This document shows, in pieces, positions 1-5,197 of a stretch of DNA of 6,867 bases. The notes below the pieces were generated by a model. The model ran no database searches, was not told the DNA's origin, and was given only the letters and a program-made list of their open reading frames with translations. Position 1 is the first letter of the stretch. Every line of letters begins with the position of its first letter. Source of the DNA: Gelidibacter sp038243395 (GTDB lineage: Bacteria; Bacteroidota; Bacteroidia; Flavobacteriales; Flavobacteriaceae); the NCBI GenBank assembly GCA_038243395.1, contig JBBSRC010000124.1, forward strand, positions 1-6,867, read 5' to 3'. The translations under genes and the position numbers were made by a program.

Positions 1-27
1 ACCTAATTTAGACATTACATCTTTGAG

Positions 28-47
28 ATCCCGCTAAAAAGCGGGAT
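28..47. repeat. GC-rich hairpin, copy 1
   Basis: A perfect inverted repeat: ATCCCGCT at 28-35 pairs with AGCGGGAT at 40-47 around an AAAA loop. It is part of the 83-bp repeat unit. No T-run follows on the plus strand, so it is not a typical intrinsic terminator in that direction. Confidence 0.8.
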
Positions 48-110
48 AAGCGACTCACACATATTTTCCGAAAAGGAAGCAAAACCTAATTTAGACATTA
101 CATCTTTGAG

Positions 111-130
111 ATCCCGCTAAAAAGCGGGAT
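111..130. repeat. GC-rich hairpin, copy 2
   Basis: The same 8-bp perfect stem with an AAAA loop as at 28-47, repeated exactly 83 bp further on (arms 111-118 and 123-130). The linker TAAGCGACTCAC follows it directly, as in copy 1. Confidence 0.8.
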
Positions 131-174
131 AAGCGACTCACGCATATTTTCCGAAAAGGAAAATATGGTTCGCT
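130..174. repeat. 45-bp repeat module, copy A (with AT-rich hairpin)
   Basis: This 45-bp stretch recurs at 266-310 with one difference (G at 142 against A at 278). It contains TAAGCGACTCAC, a 10-bp perfect stem with arms CATATTTTCC (143-152) and its complement (158-167) around a GAAAA loop, and ends in GTTCGCT. A shortened version of the same module is present at 47-78. Confidence 0.88.
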
Positions 175-210
175 GAGATCCTGCGACAAGCTGAAAATGA
201 GGGATTCTCA
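174..210. repeat. Degenerate hairpin module
   Basis: TGAGATCC at 174-181 can pair imperfectly with GGGATTCTCA at 201-210. The interior, CCTGCGACAAGCTG, resembles the CCCTTCGACAGGCT core at 247-260, so this looks like a decayed copy of that REP-like element. It sits where the GC-rich hairpin sits in the other modules. The kinship is my inference from short similarity. Confidence 0.4.
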
Positions 211-245
211 AAAGTTTCTTCAAAAGCAAAACTTGGCTCTCTGGG

Positions 246-266
246 ACCCTTCGACAGGCTCAGGGT
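246..266. repeat. REP-like intergenic palindrome (CCCTTCGACAGGCTCAGGG)
   Basis: ACCCT at 246-250 pairs with AGGGT at 262-266 around TCGACAGGCTC. Elements with this core are, in my recollection, common as dispersed intergenic palindromes in several bacterial groups including Bacteroidota. It is joined to TAAGCGACTCAC exactly as the GCGGG hairpins are, so the two hairpin types occupy the same slot in the repeat module. Confidence 0.6.
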
Positions 267-310
267 AAGCGACTCACACATATTTTCCGAAAAGGAAAAT
301 ATGGTTCGCT
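266..310. repeat. 45-bp repeat module, copy B
   Basis: The second copy of the 130-174 module, with a single base difference at 278. It ends three bases before the stop codon of the minus-strand RDD gene, so the repeat array directly abuts that gene's 3' end. Confidence 0.88.
279..303 (-). terminator. Possible transcription stop of the RDD gene (AT-rich hairpin)
   Basis: A perfect 10-bp stem (279-288 with 294-303, 5-nt loop) begins about 10 nt after the RDD stop codon in that gene's direction. The position suits a terminator or an mRNA 3'-end stabiliser. Against this, the stem is mostly A:T, no U-run follows it, and the same hairpin occurs at 143-167 as part of a repeat, so it may be there only because the repeat landed here. 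Confidence 0.35.
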
Positions 311-312
311 GC

Positions 313-1029
313 TTACATACTTTGCGTATAATAATTATAATCTTTTAAAATCGTATCGATAAACTGAACATCATTGCCATTAATGACCTTTACTCCTATC
401 ACTTCCGTTATTTTTTTCCGCAATTTAATCAAGGTTTGATAATCATTGGTTGATTTTGCGGTGGTAAATGTGTCTTTTATAATTCGCGCATCGTTATCCG
501 ACAGCTTAATTACTGTTGGATAAGTAGGTTGGTAATCGTCTTGTAAATCCTCCAAAATCGTATGCCTAATATTTACCTTATCTCTTAATAAAATTACAGC
601 CGTTCCAGCAGCCATGTCTCCTAAACGCTGCGATCTTTTACTAAAGAGAATGATAAAAAATCCCAAACCAAAAATATAAATGTCCACAATCCTAAAAAAC
701 CAACGCACTACATAATCGGCCAACGATGCTTGATAACCGTCAATTTTAACGACTTTTATTTTCATAAGTTTTTTCCCAATGGTCTGACCTTCCATAAGTG
801 CTTCAAGCACCAAGGTATAAAATACAAGAGGTAAACCCAGCAAAGTATTAATGCCGATTTGCGACCATTGATCCATATCTTGAAACGCGCCAACGGTCAT
901 ATTCCAAATAGTGATATACCCAATCTTGATCAGCATATCAATAGCAAAAGCCAACAAACGTTCGCCCACGCCAGAAGCCGTAAAGTTAATTTTTACATTT
1001 TGGGTGGTGTTAATTTGTAACTCTGAAAT
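313..1029 (-). CDS. RDD-family integral membrane protein
   Basis: About 238 residues if translation starts at the ATT at 1027-1029. The first 150 residues form an RDD domain: the family Arg in GERLLAFAID (Arg24, Asp31), hydrophobic segments near 25-45, 58-78 and 109-130, a GQTIGKKLMKIKVV loop, Asp116, and the closing QRLGDMAAGTAVILL. A soluble tail of about 85 residues follows. RDD proteins are membrane proteins, some proposed as transporters; the substrate here is unknown. The start is a real problem. Homologues, as I recall them, begin MSELQINTTQNV, but here an ATT isoleucine codon (NISELQINTTQNV) replaces that Met. The nearest canonical starts are a TTG at 1078-1080, which would overlap the divergent gene by 27 bp, and a GTG at 967-969, which would cut into the domain. 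I prefer the homology-based start. The adjacent SpoIIM/MoxR operon suggests a shared membrane process. Confidence 0.85.
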   Translation of the reverse strand: MSELQINTTQNVKINFTASGVGERLLAFAIDMLIKIGYITIWNMTVGAFQDMDQWSQIGINTLLGLPLVFYTLVLEALMEGQTIGKKLMKIKVVKIDGYQASLADYVVRWFFRIVDIYIFGLGFFIILFSKRSQRLGDMAAGTAVILLRDKVNIRHTILEDLQDDYQPTYPTVIKLSDNDARIIKDTFTTAKSTNDYQTLIKLRKKITEVIGVKVINGNDVQFIDTILKDYNYYTQSM

Positions 1030-1053
1030 ATTATATTTTATTTTAACGACTGT
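1030..1053. promoter_or_regulatory. 24-bp divergent intergenic gap
   Basis: This AT-rich gap lies between the homology-based RDD start and the ATG of the SpoIIM-like gene. It is too short to hold two full promoters, so at least one must lie inside the 5' end of the opposite gene. An AT-rich stretch at 1028-1045 could supply a -7 region, but I found no good match to the Bacteroidota TTG-N19-TAnnTTTG pattern. Its role as the operon's control region is inferred from position only. Confidence 0.3.
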
Positions 1054-2037
1054 ATGAGAGAAGTTGCATTTATTAAGCAAAATAAGGAAAAATGGCTAAG
1101 TTTTGAAACTGCTATTTTCAATAATGATTTTAAAAATCCGGATGAACTCGCCTCACAATACATCCAATTAATTAATGATTTATCTTACGCGCAAACCTAC
1201 TACCCCAAAAGTAAAGTAATTGCCTACCTAAATCAATTGGCGGCAAAGGCATTTCAGAAAATATATAAAACCAAACGTGAAGACACCAATAGAATCGTCG
1301 CTTTTTGGAAAACGGAAGTTCCGTTGATTATGTATCAATACCGAAAGTTCGTCTATATCGCTTTCATCATTTTCACGCTTTTCACTTTGATTGGCACATT
1401 TTCCGCAGCTAATGACGGCGAATTTGTCCGCTCTATTTTGGGCGATGAATATGTGAACATGACCTTGGAAAATATTGAGGCTGGCAATCCTGTAGCAGTT
1501 TATAAAAGCGGCAGCAATTGGGGCAGTTTTATTGGCATTACCGTAAACAATTTGCGTGTTGGCGTAATTGCATTTGTACTGGGTGTTTTTGGCGGACTTG
1601 GCACTGTTTATATTTTGTTCAAAAACTGTATCATGCTGGGGTCTTTTCAATACTTCTTTTATGAAAAAGACGTGTTTTGGGAAAGCGTGAGAGGCATTTG
1701 GATTCACGGTGCCATGGAAATTTTCGCTATTGTAATATCCGCAGCGGCGGGGTTGATTTTGGGTGCAAGTATTTTATTTCCTGGTACGCATTCACGATTT
1801 ACATCTTTTAAGGAAGGCGCCAAAACAGGCGTTAAAATATTGATCAGCACCTTCCCTTTTACTTTTTTTGCCGGTTTTTTAGAAGGCTTCATCACAAGAT
1901 ACTCTCAAGAAATGCCTAAAATGATTTCTGTTGGTATTATCTTGGTCACCTTAGGAGTTATTAGTTACTATTATTTAATCTATCCGTTTGTTGTAAAGAA
2001 AAAACTCGATACACAATTGATTCCCATAATCGCTTAA
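1054..2037 (+). CDS. SpoIIM/DUF95-like multi-pass membrane protein
   Basis: A 327-residue protein of the SpoIIM (DUF95) family. The N-terminal 90 residues are soluble and helical, starting MREVAFIKQN, which matches how I recall flavobacterial members beginning and supports the ATG at 1054. Hydrophobic segments follow near 98-118, 165-188, 219-243, 258-282 and 291-313. Family landmarks are NNLRVGVIAFVLGVFGGLGT, the FKNCIMLG stretch and GIWIHGAMEIFAIVISAAAG. SpoIIM takes part in engulfment in Bacillus, but this family is widespread in non-spore-formers, and here it should be read as a MoxR-locus membrane component, not as evidence of sporulation. It is the first gene of the operon; its TAA is followed immediately by the next ATG with no gap, which implies coupled translation. 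Confidence 0.92.
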   Translation: MREVAFIKQNKEKWLSFETAIFNNDFKNPDELASQYIQLINDLSYAQTYYPKSKVIAYLNQLAAKAFQKIYKTKREDTNRIVAFWKTEVPLIMYQYRKFVYIAFIIFTLFTLIGTFSAANDGEFVRSILGDEYVNMTLENIEAGNPVAVYKSGSNWGSFIGITVNNLRVGVIAFVLGVFGGLGTVYILFKNCIMLGSFQYFFYEKDVFWESVRGIWIHGAMEIFAIVISAAAGLILGASILFPGTHSRFTSFKEGAKTGVKILISTFPFTFFAGFLEGFITRYSQEMPKMISVGIILVTLGVISYYYLIYPFVVKKKLDTQLIPIIA

Positions 2038-2766
2038 ATGAAACTCAACCTGAAGTTTGTGTTAATGGTCTGCGTGCTTTTACACATTGTGAACACCTCA
2101 CTTTGGGCAAGTTCCAATATGCAGAAGCCACAAGCCGAACGTCAATTTAAGGAAGGTTTTAAGGAGAATTATTCGAGTAGAAAGTACAATTATGAAGGGA
2201 AGAAAGAAGTACGCTCAACCTCATCAAAACATGACGATCCTTCTAAATATTCTGAAAATAAACCTTATTCTAAAGAAGATAATAACGCCGATAATTTTTC
2301 ATTCAACTTCAATGCCCTCAATTGGTTATTCGTTCTTATTCTGATCTTTGCCGTCGGTTATTTAGCCTACACGCTTTTAAATGACGGGAGTAGCAAATTG
2401 TTTTCTTCAAGAAATAATGAGAAGCTAAAATCTTATAATGAAATCACTGCTGAAAATATAAATCAAATCGATATCAAAGCGCTCATAGCTAATGCCGAAA
2501 ACACAAACGATTATCGATTGGCCATCAGATATTATTATTTGCTGGTTTTGAAACAATTGACTCTCAAAAACTTTATTAAATACACCGATGATAAAACCAA
2601 CGCGGATTATATGAATGCCATTGCCTCTCATAAATTCAGTAAAGATTTTGCCTATACCTCTTACATATATAATTATACTTGGTATGGCGAGTTTACATTG
2701 GATACGAAGCAATACAAAAAAGCCAAGGCCAGTTTTGTTCAACTCCTTAAAGAGGTCAACTCATGA
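2038..2766 (+). CDS. Membrane-anchored DUF4129 protein
   Basis: A 242-residue protein with a signal-like hydrophobic N-terminus (residues 4-24, ending near SLWASS), a polar spacer of about 70 residues rich in Lys, Ser, Glu, Asn and Tyr, one strong membrane segment (about 95-114), and a C-terminal DUF4129-like domain (about 150-240). Domain signs are DYRLAIRYYYLLVLKQL (158-174), KTNADY (186-191) and YNYTWYGEF (211-219). DUF4129 often forms the C-terminal tail of transglutaminase-like proteins in MoxR/DUF58 loci. Here it stands alone with no protease or transglutaminase fold, so a structural or docking role on the cytoplasmic side is more likely than catalysis (inference). It abuts the upstream gene and shares ATGA with the downstream one. 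Confidence 0.85.
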   Translation: MKLNLKFVLMVCVLLHIVNTSLWASSNMQKPQAERQFKEGFKENYSSRKYNYEGKKEVRSTSSKHDDPSKYSENKPYSKEDNNADNFSFNFNALNWLFVLILIFAVGYLAYTLLNDGSSKLFSSRNNEKLKSYNEITAENINQIDIKALIANAENTNDYRLAIRYYYLLVLKQLTLKNFIKYTDDKTNADYMNAIASHKFSKDFAYTSYIYNYTWYGEFTLDTKQYKKAKASFVQLLKEVNS

Positions 2767-3968
2767 ACAAAACTTTAGTCATCTTACTCGCTATAGCAGC
2801 AACCGTCATTACGATTGCCATTACGGTCGATTATAGTAATAATCGCACGGTGGACTGGGAAGAAAGTTATAATGAAAAAAGTAATAAACCTTACGGCGTA
2901 AGTGTGTTTTATAAAGAATTATCAAAGTTGTTTGATGGTCAAAAAATGAAGACCATTTACTACACGCCTTACAACTATTTTTATGCAAATTCAAAAGGTG
3001 GTTATGGCGACCACGTTGCAGAAGGAAATTATATATTAATCGGTAATTCTGATTATTTAGAGATTGGCGATGTAAAGGAATTACTCCTTTTTGCAGGCCG
3101 CGGAAACACCGTCTTCATGTCCGACGACAGTTTTCCCCAAACCTTATTGGACACTTTAAATCTGACGGTAGAAGTCGTTCAAAACACGGATAGTATCGCA
3201 TTACTGAATTTTAACAATTCGAATTTGCAATCTAAAAACACAACAATTGATAAAAGTGAAAGTTCTGCTTATTTCTCAAAATTTGAAGCCGATAACTACA
3301 AGGCTTTAGGCCATGTGAATGGCTACCTTAATTTTACTAATTTTTTGGAAATTCCGTTTGAAGACGGAAAAATTTACTTGCATTTAGAACCGAAAGTATT
3401 TACCAATTACAACATTTTAAAGGATCAGCGCTACCTTTATACGGAAGGCGTGCTCTCTTATCTACCAAACCAGACCATTTATTTTGATTCCTATACCAAG
3501 TTTTTCGATTCTTACTATGGTAATGCAGAAGAAAAATCAAATTTGAGCTGGTTTCTTCAACAGCAATCGTTTAAATGGGCTTGGTATTTGGCTTTGATCT
3601 TAACTTTTTTATTTATTATTTTTAATGCCAAAAGACGCCAACGCATCATTCCGATTGTAGAACCTTTGGAAAACACCACCGTTGGATTTGTGAAAACCAT
3701 CTCCAATCTGTACTACGAAACCCAAGATCATAAAAACTTGATCGATAAGAAAATCATTTACTTTTTAGAGAAGATAAGATCCGATTACAATTTAGAAACG
3801 ACCAATTTGAACGAAGAGTTTATCAACAAACTCTCTCAAAAATCTGGCAAGAAGAAAGACTCCGTTAAAAAAACCATTAATTTCATCAATTGGTTACGGA
3901 CAAAGAATGAGTTATTTGAAGAAAACCTCTTAAAGCTCAACAAACACATTGAAGAATTTTACTCATAA
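2763..3968 (+). CDS. DUF4350 membrane protein
   Basis: A 401-residue protein. A hydrophobic N-terminal segment (about 4-22) acts as anchor or uncleaved signal. The following 250 residues are predicted extracytoplasmic and hold the DUF4350 region: YNEKSNKPYGVSVFYKEL near 36-53, then a hydrophobic-strand pattern (NYILIGNSDYL, ELLLFAGRGNTVFMSDD) resembling the GATase-like fold described for this family. No catalytic Cys is apparent in it. A second membrane segment (about 272-288, WAWYLALILTFLFIIF) is followed by a basic stop-transfer NAKRRQRIIP and a cytoplasmic helical tail of about 110 residues rich in Lys and Asn. DUF4350 has no established activity; genes of this family are typical of MoxR/DUF58 neighbourhoods. 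The start overlaps the previous stop by 4 bp (ATGA). Confidence 0.87.
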   Translation: MNKTLVILLAIAATVITIAITVDYSNNRTVDWEESYNEKSNKPYGVSVFYKELSKLFDGQKMKTIYYTPYNYFYANSKGGYGDHVAEGNYILIGNSDYLEIGDVKELLLFAGRGNTVFMSDDSFPQTLLDTLNLTVEVVQNTDSIALLNFNNSNLQSKNTTIDKSESSAYFSKFEADNYKALGHVNGYLNFTNFLEIPFEDGKIYLHLEPKVFTNYNILKDQRYLYTEGVLSYLPNQTIYFDSYTKFFDSYYGNAEEKSNLSWFLQQQSFKWAWYLALILTFLFIIFNAKRRQRIIPIVEPLENTTVGFVKTISNLYYETQDHKNLIDKKIIYFLEKIRSDYNLETTNLNEEFINKLSQKSGKKKDSVKKTINFINWLRTKNELFEENLLKLNKHIEEFYS

Positions 3969-3972
3969 ATAC

Positions 3973-5028
3973 ATGGAAAATCAAGATCCTTTTGAAGCAT
4001 TAGCACCAATAGAACCTACACCAAATTCAGAATTGAATCAGGAAGAATCCTCGGAAGATATCCAATTTACCAACCGGCTCGATCTCCCCGAACTGCAAAC
4101 AAACGTGCAAAGGATTAAAGACGAAATGGGCAAAGTTATCGTTGGCCAAACAGATATGTTAGATATGCTTATGGCATCCTTGTTAGCGAAAGGTCATTCC
4201 TTAATTGAAGGTGTGCCGGGTGTTGCCAAGACGATTACCGCCAAATTGATGGCAAAATCTTTGAGTGTTGGTTTTAGTCGAATTCAGTTTACACCCGATT
4301 TAATGCCCAGTGATATATTGGGAACTTCTGTTTTCAATTTAAAAACGACCGAATTTGAGTTCAAAAAAGGTCCGATTTTCAACAATATGATTCTTATTGA
4401 CGAAATCAACCGAGCGCCGGCAAAAACACAGGCTGCCTTGTTTGAAGTTATGGAGGAACAGCAAATTACCATTGACGGCAATTATTATAAACTAGACTCT
4501 CCGTTTATGGTTCTCGCAACCCAAAACCCTATAGAACAAGAAGGGACCTACCGTTTACCCGAAGCACAACTCGATCGTTTTTTATTTAAGATTGAAGTGG
4601 GCTATCCAAATCTTGAGGAAGAAGTCGAGATTTTAAAGCGGGAACACATACTCCAAGACGGTGTCAAAACCGATGCGATTACCTCATTTTTATCTGCAGA
4701 TCAAATTATAAAATATCAATCTCTTGTAACACAAGTTTTGGTGGAAGAGCATTTGTTAAAATATATCGCTGATTTAATTATGGCCACGAGAAACAACCAA
4801 TTCTTGTATTTGGGCGCTTCCCCTAGAGCTTCCATTGCCATACTAAAAGCAAGTAAAGCATTTGCCGCAATGACTGGTCGCGATTTTGTGACGCCGGAAG
4901 ATATTAAACGCGCTGCTGTTCCCGTTTTGCACCATCGAGTCATTGTTACACCAGAACGCGAAATGGAAGGCATCACGAGTACAGATGTGATAAAGCAGAT
5001 TATTGAGACTGTGGAGATTCCAAGGTAG
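3973..5028 (+). CDS. MoxR-family AAA+ ATPase
   Basis: A 351-residue cytoplasmic ATPase of the MoxR family. Motifs: Walker A GVPGVAKT at 80-87, Walker B MILIDE at 139-144, sensor 1 ATQNP at 182-186, a probable arginine finger in LDRF (Arg202), and sensor 2 in ASPRAS (Arg285). The lid region closes with TPEDIKRAAVPVLHHR. All ATPase residues are intact. An acidic, Pro-rich, probably disordered N-terminus of about 35 residues precedes the AAA domain. MoxR proteins are thought to act as chaperone-like remodelers, usually with a DUF58/vWA partner. I chose the ATG at 3973, four bases past the preceding stop. A TTG at 3949 would add eight residues (MKNFTHKY) and overlap that gene, and homologues as I recall them begin MENQDPF-like. 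It is the last gene of the tightly packed run. Confidence 0.95.
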   Translation: MENQDPFEALAPIEPTPNSELNQEESSEDIQFTNRLDLPELQTNVQRIKDEMGKVIVGQTDMLDMLMASLLAKGHSLIEGVPGVAKTITAKLMAKSLSVGFSRIQFTPDLMPSDILGTSVFNLKTTEFEFKKGPIFNNMILIDEINRAPAKTQAALFEVMEEQQITIDGNYYKLDSPFMVLATQNPIEQEGTYRLPEAQLDRFLFKIEVGYPNLEEEVEILKREHILQDGVKTDAITSFLSADQIIKYQSLVTQVLVEEHLLKYIADLIMATRNNQFLYLGASPRASIAILKASKAFAAMTGRDFVTPEDIKRAAVPVLHHRVIVTPEREMEGITSTDVIKQIIETVEIPR

Positions 5029-5036
5029 ATATTAGT

Positions 5037-5064
5037 CTTCAGTTGGCAGTCTTCAGTTGGCAGT
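5037..5064. repeat. Two tandem copies of CTTCAGTTGGCAGT
   Basis: The 14-mer at 5037-5050 is repeated without gap at 5051-5064. It begins eight bases after the MoxR stop codon. The core CAGTTGGCAGT also occurs at 6542-6552, beyond the DUF58 gene. Repeats of this kind are, in my recollection, frequent between genes in flavobacteria. Confidence 0.9.
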
Positions 5065-5067
5065 CGA

Positions 5068-5133
5068 CAGTCTCAGTCTCAGTCTCAGTCTCAGTCTCAG
5101 TCTTAGTCTTAGTCTTAGTCTTAGTCTTAGTCT
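5068..5133. repeat. Hexanucleotide microsatellite: 6 x CAGTCT then 5 x TAGTCT
   Basis: Eleven uninterrupted hexamers lie between the MoxR and DUF58 genes. The first six are CAGTCT and the last five TAGTCT, a clean block switch and not scattered mutations. The block pattern indicates that one C-to-T change was spread by slippage expansion. It separates DUF58 from an otherwise gapless operon and ends about 64 bp before the preferred DUF58 start, so its length could affect the leader RNA or promoter spacing. No function is demonstrated. Confidence 0.95.
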
Positions 5134-5197
5134 TAATTAACAATAAAAAAAATATTCTTATACCGACACCTCATGATTGGTAAAAAAAATTATAAAC

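Larger units (their letters stand above)
1..161. repeat. Two-copy direct repeat, 83-bp period
   Basis: A 78-bp unit at 1-78 recurs at 84-161. The two copies differ at one base only (A at 59, G at 142). Each unit starts with ACCTAATTTAGACATTACAT, then carries a GC-rich hairpin, the linker TAAGCGACTCAC, and an AT-rich hairpin half (TTTTCCGAAAAGGAA). Copy 1 breaks off after GGAA and is joined to copy 2 by five bases. No reading frame here looks like protein. The near identity points to a recent duplication or to gene conversion. The left edge of the window cuts the array, so more copies may lie outside it. Confidence 0.9.

Noticed and set aside
1..161. CRISPR array
   Set aside because: The two copies are nearly identical along 78 bp with only five bases between them, so there are no variable spacers and no cas genes.
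212..234. AAGTTT/AAACTT inverted repeat in the left non-coding region
   Set aside because: Six-bp AT-rich arms with an 11-base loop are expected by chance and are not shared among the repeat modules.
1015..1045. Possible Bacteroidota promoter upstream of the SpoIIM-like gene (TTG at 1015-1017, TATATTTT at 1032-1039)
   Set aside because: The spacing is 14 bp where about 19 is expected and the final G of the -7 box is missing, so the match is no better than chance in AT-rich DNA.
1228..1707. A 159-codon minus-strand reading frame inside the SpoIIM-like gene
   Set aside because: It lies fully antisense to a well-supported membrane protein and has no recognisable domain; a shadow of the real gene's codon pattern.
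1054..2037. Evidence of sporulation from the SpoIIM-like gene
   Set aside because: The family is common in non-sporulating bacteria next to MoxR genes, and no other sporulation gene is present.
5134..5197. Separate promoter for DUF58 after the hexamer array
   Set aside because: The stretch is AT-rich, but I could not find a TTG and TAnnTTTG pair at proper spacing; read-through from the operon is as likely.
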